Below, piece by piece: positions 17,235-25,766 of a stretch of 64,000 nt of DNA. The notes below the pieces were generated by a model. That model was not told where the DNA came from. It ran no database searches and saw only the letters and a list, made by a program, of their open reading frames with translations. The stretch comes from Quadrisphaera sp. RL12-1S (GTDB lineage: Bacteria; Actinomycetota; Actinomycetes; Actinomycetales; Quadrisphaeraceae), in contig NZ_JACNME010000015.1 of NCBI RefSeq assembly GCF_014270065.1, forward strand, positions 1-64,000, in the 5' to 3' direction. A program made the position numbers and the translations under genes. Position 1 is the first letter of the stretch, and each line of letters starts with the position of its first letter.

Positions 17235-17283
17235 GGTGCGCATGACGCCCATGATCACGGTGATCATGGGCGTCATGCGCACC
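17235..17283. repeat. Perfect 24-bp inverted repeat with GTGATCATG core
   Basis: Arms 17235-17258 and 17260-17283 are perfect reverse complements with a single base between them. The centre reads ATGATCAC-G-GTGATCAT. It starts 11 bases after the iolA stop (reading the minus strand) and could act as a terminator or mRNA stabiliser. It shares GTGATCATGGGCG with the repeat at 34798-34848. Confidence 0.9.
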
Positions 17284-17293
17284 GGCGGTCCGG

Positions 17294-18820
17294 TCAGGCG
17301 TTGGTGGGGAAGCCCAGGTCGATGCCGGCGCTGGCCTGGGTGGCCGACGGGTCGGCCCAGCGCGTGGTGACGACCTTGCCGCGGGTGAAGAAGTGCACGC
17401 CCTCCACGCCGTGGGCGTGGGTGTCACCGAACAGGGAGTTCTTCCACCCGCCGAAGGAGTAGTACGCCATCGGCACCGGCACCGGCACGTTGATGCCGAT
17501 CATCCCGACGCTGACCTCGTTGGCGAAGCGGCGCGCCGCACCGCCGTCGTTGGTGAAGATCGCGACGCCGTTGCCGTAGGGGTTGGCGTTGACCAGCTCC
17601 ACGGCGTCGGTGTAGCTGTCCGCGCGCAGCACCGACAGCACCGGGCCGAAGATCTCCTCGGTGTAGGCCCGCGAGGTGGTCGGCACGCGGTCCAGCAGGG
17701 TGGGGCCCAGGAAGAAGCCCTGGTTGTCCGCACCGCCGTCGGCGTCCGGGGTCACGGTGCGCCCGTCCACGACGACGTCGGCGCCGTCGGCGGCGGCCAC
17801 GTCGATGTAGGAGGCCACCTTGTCGCGGTGGACCTTGGTCACCAGCGGGCCCATGTCGCAGCTGCGGCGCCCGTCACCGGTGCGGATCTTCCCGGCGCGG
17901 TCGGCGATCTTGGCGACCAGCTCATCGGCGATCCCGCCGACGGCCACCAGCGCCGAGATCGCCATGCAGCGCTCACCGGCCGAGCCGAAGCCGGCGTTGA
18001 CCGCTGCGTCGGCGGCGGCGTCCAGGTCCGCGTCCGGCAGGACCACCATGTGGTTCTTCGCCCCGCCCAGGGCCTGCACGCGCTTGCCGTTCGCGGTGCC
18101 GCGCTCGTAGACGTACCTGGCGATGGGGGTGGAGCCCACGAAGGAGACCGAGGCGACGTCGGGGTGGTCCAGCAGCCCGTCGACGGCGACCTTGTCGCCC
18201 TGCAGCACGGTGAAGACGCCGTCGGGCAGGCCGGCCTCCTTCCACAGCCGCGCGATGAACAGCGCCGCCGACGGGTCCTTCTCGGACGGCTTGAGCACGA
18301 CGGCGTTGCCGGCGGCGATGGCGACGGGGAAGAACCACATCGGGACCATCGCGGGGAAGTTGAACGGGGAGATCACCGCGGTCACGCCGAGGGGCTGGCG
18401 CACCGAGTGCACGTCCACAGCGGTGGAGGCGTTCTCGGTGAACATGCCCTTGACCAGGTGCGGGATGCCGCAGGCGAACTCCACGACCTCCTGGCCGCGG
18501 GCGACCTCCCCGGCGGCGTCGGACAGGACCTTGCCGTGCTCGGCGGTGATGATCGCCGCCAGCTCGGGGGCGCGGGCGTTGAGCAGCTCCCGGAAGGCGA
18601 ACAGCACCTGGGTGCGCTTGGCCAGCGAGGTGTCGCGCCAGCCCGGGAAGGCGGCCTTGGCCGAGGCGACCGCCGCGTCGACGTCAGCGGGCTCAGCCAG
18701 CACCACCTGACGGGCCACCTGCCCGGTGGCGGGGTCGAAGACGTCGGCGGTGCGGGTGGAGGCGCCGGAGGTGGCGGCCCCGTCGATCCAGTGGGTCACC
18801 GTCTGGGTGGTCTCGCTCAT
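17294..18820 (-). CDS. iolA: Methylmalonate-/malonate-semialdehyde dehydrogenase (CoA-acylating)
   Basis: This aldehyde dehydrogenase (508 aa) belongs to the MmsA/IolA branch, with the nucleophilic Cys in FGSAGERCMAIS (about residue 286) and PFNFPAMVPMWF in the coenzyme domain. In inositol catabolism it turns malonic semialdehyde into acetyl-CoA and carbon dioxide. It can also serve valine breakdown. The ATG at 18820 lies 12 bases after iolD, so it is in the iol operon. The length matches the family. The inverted repeat just downstream may mark the end of the main transcript. Confidence 0.95.
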   Translation of the reverse strand: MSETTQTVTHWIDGAATSGASTRTADVFDPATGQVARQVVLAEPADVDAAVASAKAAFPGWRDTSLAKRTQVLFAFRELLNARAPELAAIITAEHGKVLSDAAGEVARGQEVVEFACGIPHLVKGMFTENASTAVDVHSVRQPLGVTAVISPFNFPAMVPMWFFPVAIAAGNAVVLKPSEKDPSAALFIARLWKEAGLPDGVFTVLQGDKVAVDGLLDHPDVASVSFVGSTPIARYVYERGTANGKRVQALGGAKNHMVVLPDADLDAAADAAVNAGFGSAGERCMAISALVAVGGIADELVAKIADRAGKIRTGDGRRSCDMGPLVTKVHRDKVASYIDVAAADGADVVVDGRTVTPDADGGADNQGFFLGPTLLDRVPTTSRAYTEEIFGPVLSVLRADSYTDAVELVNANPYGNGVAIFTNDGGAARRFANEVSVGMIGINVPVPVPMAYYSFGGWKNSLFGDTHAHGVEGVHFFTRGKVVTTRWADPSATQASAGIDLGFPTNA

Positions 18821-18832
18821 GGCTCTCTCGCC

Positions 18833-20770
18833 TCAGTTCGTCTCGGAGGGCTTCAGGAAGGTGCGCTGACGGGCCTTGTGCTGGTCGTAGACCTCACGGG
18901 CCCGCTGGGTGCTCTCGAGGGTGGACACCTCGCTGACGGGGACCTCCCACCAGCTCTCGCTGGAGGGCGCGTCGACGAAGGGGTCGGTCTCGACGTGGAT
19001 GACGGTGGAGGTCGGCGACGCCTTGGCGTCGAGGATGGCGGCCTCCAGCTCCTTGCGGGTGCTGGTGCGCACCACCTCGACGCCGAGGCTGGCGGCGTTG
19101 GCGGCCAGGTCGACGGGCAGGAGGTCGCCGTCGAGGCGGCCGGAGGAGGTACGGGCCCGGTACCTGGTGCCGAACCGCTGGCTGCCGAGCGACTCCGACA
19201 GCGAGCCGATGGAGGCGTACCCGTGGTTCTGCACCAGCACCACGATGATCTTCACGCCCTCCTGGACGGCGGTCACCAGCTCGGTGGCCATCATGAGGTA
19301 GGAGCCGTCGCCGACCATGACGAAGACGTCCCGGTCCTCGCCTGCGTCCCGGGCAGCCATGGCGACGCCGATGCCGCCGGCCACCTCGTAGCCCATGCAG
19401 GAGTACCCGTACTCGACGTGGTACCCCTTCGCGTCGCGGACCTGCCAGAGCTTGTGCAGGTCACCAGGCATGGAGCCGGCGGCGCACACGACCACGTCGT
19501 GCGGGTCCGACAGCTCGTTGACGGCGCCGAGCACCTGGTTCTGGTCGGGCTGGGCGTCGAGGTCGCCGGTCGAGCCCGAGGCGTCACGGGAGTACACGGA
19601 GGCGACGGTCGCGTCCCAGGCGGCCTTGAGCTCCGCCGTGCGGGCGCGGTGAGCGTCTCCGACGTCGTAGCCCTCCAGCGCCTCCGCGAGCGCCTCGAGG
19701 CCCTCGCGGGCATCGGCGACGACGGCGACGGCGGAGTGCTTCACCGCGTCGAGCGCGGCGACGTTGAGGGTGACGAAGCGGGCGTCGGGGTTGCCGAACG
19801 CCGTCCGCGACGCCGTCGTGAAGTCCTGGAAGCGGGTGCCGACGCCGATGACGACGTCGGCCTCGCGCGCCAGGGCGTTGGCGGCCGTCGTCCCGGTCGA
19901 CCCGATGGCACCGACCGACTGCGGGTGGTCGAAGGACAGCGCGCCCTTGCCGGCCTGGCTCTGGCCGACGGGGATGCCCGTGGCCTCGGCGAGAGCGGCC
20001 AGGGCCGCCTGCGCACCCGAGTAGTGCACGCCTCCACCGGCGACGATGAGCGGGTTCTTCGCCGACCTGATGACCTCGACGGCCCGGGCCAGCGCGGCGC
20101 GCTCGGGCAGCGGGCGCCCGATGTGCCAGGTGCGCTCGGCGAAGAGGTCGTCGTCCCAGTCGTGGGCCTCGGCCTGCACGTCCTGCGGGAAGCAGACCGT
20201 GACGGCGCCGGTCTCGGCCGGGTCGGTGAGGACCCGCATGGCGCCGAGCAGCGCGCCGGGCAGCTGCTCGGGGCGCCAGACCCTGTCGAAGTAGCGCGAG
20301 AGCGGGCGGAAGGCGTCGTTGACGGTGACGTCGCCGGAGTCGGGACGCTCCAGCTCCTGCAGGAGCGGCCCGGCGGAGCGGGTGGCGAAGGTGTCGGCGG
20401 GCAGCAGCAGCACCGGCAGGCGGTTGATGGTGGCCAGCGCCGCACCGGTGAGCATGTTGGTGGACCCGGGGCCCACCGAGGCGGTGACGGCCCAGGTCTG
20501 CAGGCGGTCCTTGGCGCGGGCGTACGCGACGGCGGTGTGGACCATGGCCTGCTCGTTGCGGCCGAGGACGTAGGGCAGCCCGGGCTCCCGTCCGGCCTCG
20601 AGGGCCTGGAGCTCGTCCTGCAGCAGGGCCTGGCCGAGTCCGGCCACGTTGCCGTGGCCGAAGATGCCGAGCGCGCCGGCGAAGAGCTTGGTGCGCACGC
20701 CGTCGCGCTCGACGTGCTGGTTCGCGAGGAACTCCACGGTGGCCTGGGCGACCGTGAGGCGGGTGGTCAC
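18833..20770 (-). CDS. iolD: 3D-(3,5/4)-trihydroxycyclohexane-1,2-dione acylhydrolase
   Basis: IolD (645 aa) is a thiamine diphosphate enzyme that opens the inositol ring, giving 5-deoxy-D-glucuronate. The N-terminal TPP domain starts TVAQATVEFLANQ, with GIFGHGNVAGLG and the glutamate in LGRNEQAMVH. The C-terminal TPP/Mg motif is GDGSYLMMATEL followed by VQNHGYASIG. The GTG start overlaps the iolB stop by four bases. It is in the operon order iolC, aldolase, transaldolase, iolB, iolD, iolA. Confidence 0.97.
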   Translation of the reverse strand: MTTRLTVAQATVEFLANQHVERDGVRTKLFAGALGIFGHGNVAGLGQALLQDELQALEAGREPGLPYVLGRNEQAMVHTAVAYARAKDRLQTWAVTASVGPGSTNMLTGAALATINRLPVLLLPADTFATRSAGPLLQELERPDSGDVTVNDAFRPLSRYFDRVWRPEQLPGALLGAMRVLTDPAETGAVTVCFPQDVQAEAHDWDDDLFAERTWHIGRPLPERAALARAVEVIRSAKNPLIVAGGGVHYSGAQAALAALAEATGIPVGQSQAGKGALSFDHPQSVGAIGSTGTTAANALAREADVVIGVGTRFQDFTTASRTAFGNPDARFVTLNVAALDAVKHSAVAVVADAREGLEALAEALEGYDVGDAHRARTAELKAAWDATVASVYSRDASGSTGDLDAQPDQNQVLGAVNELSDPHDVVVCAAGSMPGDLHKLWQVRDAKGYHVEYGYSCMGYEVAGGIGVAMAARDAGEDRDVFVMVGDGSYLMMATELVTAVQEGVKIIVVLVQNHGYASIGSLSESLGSQRFGTRYRARTSSGRLDGDLLPVDLAANAASLGVEVVRTSTRKELEAAILDAKASPTSTVIHVETDPFVDAPSSESWWEVPVSEVSTLESTQRAREVYDQHKARQRTFLKPSETN

Positions 20771-21714
20771 TGGGCTCCTCCGAGCGGCAGGCGGGGGTCG
20801 GTGGGCTGGTCGGCCCAGGTGGAGCGCACCCAGGCGTGGTCAGGATCGTCGACGATGCGCCAGGCGCGGTCGTCGGCGGGTCCGGCCATGGCGTTGAGGT
20901 AGTACAGGTGGTTGCCCGGCGAGGCCATGCACGGACCGTGCCAGCCGTGGGGCACCAGCACGGTGTCGCGGTCGCGGACCTCGACGAGGACGTCCACCTG
21001 GCGGTCCGCACGCTCGGACGTCGAGTAGGTCCGGTGGTAGCCGACGCCGGGCTGCCCGTCCGGGCCGGGGGCGACCTCGTAGTAGTAGACCTCCTCGAGC
21101 TCGCTCTCGTGCTCGGAGGTCTCGTCGTGCTTGTGCGGCGGGTAGCTCGACCAGTTGCCGCCGGGGGTGACCACCTCGACGGCGACGAGCTTGCTGGCCA
21201 CGTCGACGTCGGCGGAGGCGAAGTTGCGCACCTCGCGGGTGCACGTGCCGGCGCCGCGCAGCTCCACGGCGACCTCGTCGACGCCGATGTGGCGGACGGG
21301 CTTGCGGACCCCCTCGGGCAGCACGCCGGTCCTGGCGCCGGGCACGCCGACGCGCGCGCCGTCGTCGTCCGGGGAGGTGGAGAGCACGGCCTTCGAGCCG
21401 GCGGGCAGGTAGAGGACGTCGGTCGGGCCCGCGAACACCGACGCGCGACCGGCGAGCTCGTAGCGGGCCGGCTCCCCCGCGTCGTCGACGACGACGGTGA
21501 GGCCGCCGCGCAGCGGGACGAGCACCACCTCGTCGTCGCCGGTGTCGAGGTGGAGCTCCTGGCCGGGGGCGAGGTCCGCCGCCCGCAGCGACGTCCACCC
21601 CCACGTCGTGATCTGGGAGGCGACCTCGGGGGTGACGCGGACGTCCCAGACGCCGTCGGCGGTGGCGCCGGCGCGCAGGTGCAGGTCGGTGGCCGTGCCG
21701 GTGCTGCTGGTCAC
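20767..21714 (-). CDS. iolB: 5-deoxy-glucuronate isomerase
   Basis: IolB (315 aa) is a double cupin of the KduI/IolB family that converts 5-deoxy-D-glucuronate to 2-deoxy-5-keto-D-gluconate. The metal-binding region shows YPPHKHDE, followed by EEVYYYEV, and a final VLVPHGWHGPCMASPGNHLYYLN segment with further His ligands. The GTG at 21714 overlaps the stop of the transaldolase gene (GTGA) and its own stop overlaps iolD, so translation is probably coupled across three genes. Confidence 0.96.
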   Translation of the reverse strand: MTSSTGTATDLHLRAGATADGVWDVRVTPEVASQITTWGWTSLRAADLAPGQELHLDTGDDEVVLVPLRGGLTVVVDDAGEPARYELAGRASVFAGPTDVLYLPAGSKAVLSTSPDDDGARVGVPGARTGVLPEGVRKPVRHIGVDEVAVELRGAGTCTREVRNFASADVDVASKLVAVEVVTPGGNWSSYPPHKHDETSEHESELEEVYYYEVAPGPDGQPGVGYHRTYSTSERADRQVDVLVEVRDRDTVLVPHGWHGPCMASPGNHLYYLNAMAGPADDRAWRIVDDPDHAWVRSTWADQPTDPRLPLGGAQ

Positions 21715-22847
21715 GGGGCGGGCACCAGCACGTCGCGGACGATGGCGTCGAGCTGGGCGTCGGCCTCGAGGAACTGGCGCAGCGTGTGGCGGGTGGCGCC
21801 GTACCGCTCGAACTCCTCGACGGACATGCCGCCCTCACCCTCCAGCTCGTAGGCCTTGACGAACTCGGGGATGGTCCGCAGCGCCGCGAGGTGCTCCTCG
21901 GCCACCGGCTCGTCGATCGCGTGGGGGTTGACGGGCAGGTCGTTCTCGTTGAAGCGCGCCTGCCAGTCGAACGGCGGGGAGACGACGAGGTCGCCGCCCT
22001 GCAGCTCGCTCCACTGCATGGAGTTGCGGAAGGCCGCCGACAGGATGCGCACGCGGTAGCCGCGCTCCACGAAGAGGTGGTGCGCCTTCTTCAGCGCCGC
22101 GACGCCGGCCCACTCCAGGTGGCCCGGGTCGACCAGGACGCGGTTCTTGGCGGTCCAGCTCTTCAGCCAGTCGTCCAGGCGGCCGCCCATGATCGTGCAG
22201 ACGTGGCCGAACTCGGGCATCGGGAGGCCCTCGGCCTCGCGGCGGGCCATGCCGCGCTCGATGGCCTCGGCCACGGCGACGGCCTGCGGCACGGTGAAGG
22301 AGACGGTGGCGTTGAGCGAGACGCCGCGGTAGGCCGCCTCCTCCATGGCCTCGATGCCGGTCCTCGTGGCGGGGATCTTCACGATGATGTTCTTGGCGAG
22401 CCCCGAGAACCGCTCGGCCTGGTCGGCCAGCGCCGCGGCGTCGCGGTGGAAGCGCGGGTCGGTCTGCATGGACAGGCGCCCGTTGCGGCCGCCGGAGGCC
22501 TCGAAGGCCGGCTCGAGCAGCGCTGCGGCCTCGACGGAGAGCTCCTCCACGACCATCCAGCCGAGCGCTGACTCGCCCGCGGTGGGGTTCTCCTCCGCCA
22601 GCTCGCGGATGCGCGCGGTCCAGCGGGGCTGGTCGGCCTTGATGGCGGCCAGGGCGATGACGGGGTTGCACGTGGCGCCCACGGCGCCCCAGGCGATCGA
22701 GCGGGTCAGCTCGCCGAGGGCGGCGGAGTCGTTCCACAGCGCGGTGGGGGTGGTGGCCGCGGCGACGGCGGTGGGCAGGTGCGCCTGCGACGGGTCGAGG
22801 CCGGGCAGCGGGTTCGCGCTGGTGGGCGCCGGGGCGGTGGCGGTCAT
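21711..22847 (-). CDS. Transaldolase-family protein in the iol operon
   Basis: This 378-residue protein is a long transaldolase-family member. It has the ATCNPVIALAAI motif, the Schiff-base lysine in NIIVKIPAT and the segment RNSMQWSELQGGDLVVSPPFDWQ. It sits between the Cgl0159-type aldolase and iolB with an overlapping downstream gene, so a function in inositol breakdown is likely. The reaction is not known to me. Possibilities are handling of dihydroxyacetone units from the aldolase step or replacement of a missing aldolase. It differs strongly from the short FSA-type protein at 9857-10492. The start ATG at 22847 has GGAGGAGCTCCCC just upstream. Confidence 0.82.
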   Translation of the reverse strand: MTATAPAPTSANPLPGLDPSQAHLPTAVAAATTPTALWNDSAALGELTRSIAWGAVGATCNPVIALAAIKADQPRWTARIRELAEENPTAGESALGWMVVEELSVEAAALLEPAFEASGGRNGRLSMQTDPRFHRDAAALADQAERFSGLAKNIIVKIPATRTGIEAMEEAAYRGVSLNATVSFTVPQAVAVAEAIERGMARREAEGLPMPEFGHVCTIMGGRLDDWLKSWTAKNRVLVDPGHLEWAGVAALKKAHHLFVERGYRVRILSAAFRNSMQWSELQGGDLVVSPPFDWQARFNENDLPVNPHAIDEPVAEEHLAALRTIPEFVKAYELEGEGGMSVEEFERYGATRHTLRQFLEADAQLDAIVRDVLVPAP

Positions 22848-22883
22848 GGGGAGCTCCTCCTGGAGGTCTGTGCTGCGGGGTGG

Positions 22884-23804
22884 TCAGCGGACGAGGGAGA
22901 CGGCGGTGTCGACGGCTGCGGCGACGTCGTCGTCAGGGGGGAACAGCAGGGCGCGGCCGACGACGAGGCCGCGGACGGAGGGCAGGGCGAGCGCCCGGCG
23001 CCACGACTCGTAGGTCGCGTCGGGGGCGGTGACGGGGTCGCCGCCGAGGATCAGCGTGGGCAGGGTGGTGGCCTCCATGACGCGCTCCATGTCCTCGACC
23101 ACGGGCAGCTTGAGCCACGTGCGGGCCGAGGTGGACCCGAGGCCCTGGCCGACGTGGATGGAGGCGATGACGCCCTCCGGCGTGAGGTCGTTGACGACCC
23201 TGCCGTCGGGGCGGCGGCTGCTGGTGAACGGCTCGACGAGGGCAACCCGGCCGGCGCGGTTGAGGTCGGTGACGGCGCGGGCGCAGGCCTGCAGGGTGGC
23301 GACGGTGCCGGGGTCGTCCCTGTCGATGCGCAGCAGCACCTTGCCGGCGTCGAAGCCGGCCTCGACGATGCCGGGGACGTCGTAGGCGGTCATCCGGTCG
23401 TCCATCTCGAACACCGACCCCGCGAGACCACCGCGGTTCATCGAGGCGATGACCACCTTGTCCTCCAGCGCGCCCAGGAGCAGCAGGTCCTCGGCGACGT
23501 CGGCGGTGGCCAGCAGGCCGTCCACCCCGGGGCGGGCGAGCGCGGCGCGCAGCCTGTCGAGCAGCTCGGTGCGGCTGGCCATGGCGTCGGAGCGCCCTCG
23601 GGCGGAGAGCGCGCCGCGGGCGGGGTGGTCGGCCGCCACCACCATGAGGCGGCCGTCCTCGGGGACGAACGAGGGGCGGCGCACCCTGTCGGCCAGGGCT
23701 GCGGCGACGGCCTCCGGGTGGCGGGCGCGCAGCTCGGTGACCTCGGCGTAGCTGCGGGCCCGGGGCGCCGGCACGACGGCCGGGCGGGTGCTCGCCTCAG
23801 GCAC
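22884..23804 (-). CDS. Cgl0159-family (beta/alpha)8 aldolase-like protein
   Basis: The protein (306 aa) belongs to the TIM-barrel family typified by Cgl0159 of the Corynebacterium glutamicum inositol cluster. It has VVAADHPARGAL near residue 55, VLLRIDRDDP near the centre, the candidate Schiff-base/phosphate segment VALVEPF, and a C-terminal LILGGDP. It probably cleaves 2-deoxy-5-keto-D-gluconate 6-phosphate into dihydroxyacetone phosphate and malonic semialdehyde, the role of IolJ, since no separate IolJ is present in the window. The GTG start at 23804 overlaps the end of iolC by eight bases. Confidence 0.85.
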   Translation of the reverse strand: MPEASTRPAVVPAPRARSYAEVTELRARHPEAVAAALADRVRRPSFVPEDGRLMVVAADHPARGALSARGRSDAMASRTELLDRLRAALARPGVDGLLATADVAEDLLLLGALEDKVVIASMNRGGLAGSVFEMDDRMTAYDVPGIVEAGFDAGKVLLRIDRDDPGTVATLQACARAVTDLNRAGRVALVEPFTSSRRPDGRVVNDLTPEGVIASIHVGQGLGSTSARTWLKLPVVEDMERVMEATTLPTLILGGDPVTAPDATYESWRRALALPSVRGLVVGRALLFPPDDDVAAAVDTAVSLVR

Positions 23805-24804
23805 GGTCGCGCTCCCGCCCGGTGGTCATGTCGGCGTGGGCCGCCACGTGGGCGGCGATCTCCTCGGCCGTCGGCATGGCCGTGGCGCACTCGAGGCGGG
23901 AGGCGACGATGGCGCCGGCGGCGTTGCAGCGCGCCAGGAGCTCCGCCAGCGGCAGGTCCGCCAGCAGGCCGTCCACGAGGGAGCCGCCGAAGGCGTCTCC
24001 GGCGCCGAGGCCGTTGACGACCGCCACGGGGGTGGCGGGGACGACGACGCGCTCGGAGCGGGTGGCGCCCAGCACGCCGCGCGGTCCCTGCTTGACCACC
24101 GCCAGGTCCACGCCGAGCGCGAGCAGGGCGTCGGCGGCGGCGTCGGCGTCGTCCTCCCCCGTCGCCACCCAGCACTCCTCGCGGTTGCCGACGGCGACGG
24201 TGGCGTGGGCGAGCGCTCGCTGGGCCTGGGTGCGGGCGGCCTCGACGCCGCCGTCGGCGGGCCAGAAGTCGGCCCGGTGGTCCAGGTCGAGGACCGTGTG
24301 CCGGCGCGGCCCGGCCGCCGCGGCGCGGGCGGCCAGGGCGGTGTGGTGGGCGGTGCGGCTGGGCTCCTCCGACAGGCCCGTCAGCGTCACCCACAGCAGG
24401 TCGGCACCGGTGACGGCGGCCAGGTCGAGGGCGCTCGCGTCCAGCTGCAGGTCCGGCGTGGTCGGGCGGCGGTAGAACCAGATCGGGAACCGGTCCGGCG
24501 GGAAGACCTCGCAGAACGTCACGGGGGTGAGGTGGTCGGCGTCGGTGGCGACGCGGGAGTCGTCCACGCCCAGCTGGCGCAGCGAGCGCCGCACGAACCT
24601 GCCGAAGGGGTCGTCCCCGACGCCCGAGACCAGGGCGGGCCGGCGGCCCAGGCGCGCCGCGGCCACGGCCACGTTGGCGGCGCTGCCCCCGAGGAACTTG
24701 CCGAAGGTCTCCACGTCCTCCAGCCCGACGCCCGTCTGCAGCGGGTACACGTCGACGCCGCAGCGGCCCAGGACGAGGACCTCGGGCGCGGCGGGCGTGC
24801 TCAC
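23797..24804 (-). CDS. iolC: 5-dehydro-2-deoxygluconokinase
   Basis: IolC (335 aa) is a PfkB/ribokinase-family sugar kinase that phosphorylates 2-deoxy-5-keto-D-gluconate. The N-terminal signature is GRCGVDVYPLQTGVGLEDVETF, cut here to its ends GRCGVDVYP and EDVETF, followed by FLGGSAANVAVAAARLG. The catalytic C-terminal motif is NGLGAGDAFGGSLV, with the Asp base. It is the first gene of the minus-strand iol operon. The GTG start at 24804 has GAGGAGGAC seven bases upstream. Its promoter region is shared with the divergent GntR gene. Confidence 0.93.
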   Translation of the reverse strand: MSTPAAPEVLVLGRCGVDVYPLQTGVGLEDVETFGKFLGGSAANVAVAAARLGRRPALVSGVGDDPFGRFVRRSLRQLGVDDSRVATDADHLTPVTFCEVFPPDRFPIWFYRRPTTPDLQLDASALDLAAVTGADLLWVTLTGLSEEPSRTAHHTALAARAAAAGPRRHTVLDLDHRADFWPADGGVEAARTQAQRALAHATVAVGNREECWVATGEDDADAAADALLALGVDLAVVKQGPRGVLGATRSERVVVPATPVAVVNGLGAGDAFGGSLVDGLLADLPLAELLARCNAAGAIVASRLECATAMPTAEEIAAHVAAHADMTTGRERDRA

Positions 24805-24839
24805 AGCGTCCTCCTCGACGTCGTGCGGGTGGTGGTGGA

Positions 24840-24869
24840 ACCCTCGCGTCCCACCGCGACACCTGTCAA
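24840..24869 (-). promoter_or_regulatory. Promoter of the iolC operon
   Basis: TTGACA (24869-24864) and GAGGGT (24845-24840) on the minus strand are 18 bases apart. The leader to the iolC GTG is about 30 bases. The operator-like TGTCAGGACA lies four bases upstream of the -35. Confidence 0.5.
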
Positions 24870-24873
24870 GTGT

Positions 24874-24883
24874 TGTCCTGACA
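24874..24883. promoter_or_regulatory. Candidate GntR/IolR operator TGTCCTGACA
   Basis: TGTCCTGACA is a palindrome of two TGTC half-sites with a two-base centre. It lies between the divergent iolC and GntR genes. The same sequence, reversed, occurs beside the iolG promoter at 30025-30034, and a one-mismatch copy is inside the promoter at 34860-34890. Confidence 0.5.
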
Positions 24884-24960
24884 TACGGTCCTGCTGTCCT
24901 CCGGAGAGCAGCACCCGCGCGGCGGTGGTCTGCGAGAGGCCGACCTGGGAGGATCCCGTC

Positions 24961-25722
24961 ATGGACCCCTCTGCCGCGCCCGACGTCGTGGCGCGGCTGG
25001 CGCGCGGCATCGACAGGTCGAGCCCCGTGCCGCTGTACCACCAGCTGGCCGAGCAGCTGCGCGCCGCCATCGCCGACGGCACCCTCGCCCCCGGCTCGCG
25101 CCTCGAGAACGAGGTGGCGATGGCGGAGCGGCTGGGCCTGTCCCGTCCGACCATGCGGCAGGCGCTGCAGGAGCTGGTCGACAAGGGCCTGCTGGTCCGC
25201 CGCCGCGGGGTGGGCACCCAGGTGGTGCACCCGCACGTCAACCGCTCGATGGCCCTGACGAGCCTGCACGACGACCTCGCCCGCAGCGGCAGGGCGCCGC
25301 TGACCGAGGTGCTGGGGTACGAGTCCGCCCCCGCGCCGCACGAGCTCGCCGAGGCCCTGGGCGTGGCCCCGGGGACCGAGGTGGTGACGGTCAGGCGGCT
25401 GCGCTCCGCCGACGGCGAGCCGCTGGCCATCATGACCAACCACATCCCCGCCGCGAGCGCCCCCACGCGCGAGCAGCTGGAGACCGAGGGCCTGTACGAG
25501 GTGATGCGGGCGCGCGGGGTGCAGTTCCGGGTGGCGCGCCAGACCGTGGGGGCGCGGCTGGCGACGGCGGCGGAGGCGCGCCTGCTCAACGAGCGGCCGC
25601 GGGCGGCGCTGGTGACGATGCAGCGCACCGCGTACGACGACGCCGGTCACGTCATCGAGGTGGGCGACCACGTCTACCGCGCCAGCCGGTACGCCTTCGA
25701 GACCACCCTCGTCGACCGCTGA
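24961..25722 (+). CDS. GntR-family (HutC/UTRA) regulator, probable inositol regulator
   Basis: This 253-residue GntR regulator has a winged-helix DNA-binding domain (PLYHQLAEQLRAAIADGTLAPG, shortened here to PLYHQLAEQLR, then LGLSRPTMRQALQELVDKG) and a C-terminal UTRA ligand domain ending in DHVYRASRYAFETTL. It is divergent from iolC and is the natural candidate for regulator of the inositol genes, probably responding to an inositol intermediate. The ATG at 24961 has GGGAGGATC upstream. It is not homologous to the DeoR-type IolR of Bacillus. Its likely binding site is TGTCNNGACA (24874-24883). Confidence 0.9.
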   Translation: MDPSAAPDVVARLARGIDRSSPVPLYHQLAEQLRAAIADGTLAPGSRLENEVAMAERLGLSRPTMRQALQELVDKGLLVRRRGVGTQVVHPHVNRSMALTSLHDDLARSGRAPLTEVLGYESAPAPHELAEALGVAPGTEVVTVRRLRSADGEPLAIMTNHIPAASAPTREQLETEGLYEVMRARGVQFRVARQTVGARLATAAEARLLNERPRAALVTMQRTAYDDAGHVIEVGDHVYRASRYAFETTLVDR

Positions 25723-25727
25723 GGGGC

Positions 25728-25760
25728 GGCAGGAGCACCCCGGGGCGGGGCGCTCCTGCC
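25728..25760. terminator. Convergent hairpin terminator
   Basis: Arms 25728-25736 and 25752-25760 form a perfect 9-base stem with a 15-base loop between two convergent stops (GntR gene and ABC ATPase gene). No T-run is visible, as is usual in high-GC actinobacteria. It could serve both strands. Confidence 0.5.
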
Positions 25761-25766
25761 ACCTGC

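Noticed and set aside
17393-20902. Open frame of 1169 codons on the plus strand
   Set aside because: It runs antisense to iolA and iolD, whose proteins have clear domains and motifs. Long opposite frames are common at this GC content, and the product shows no domain.
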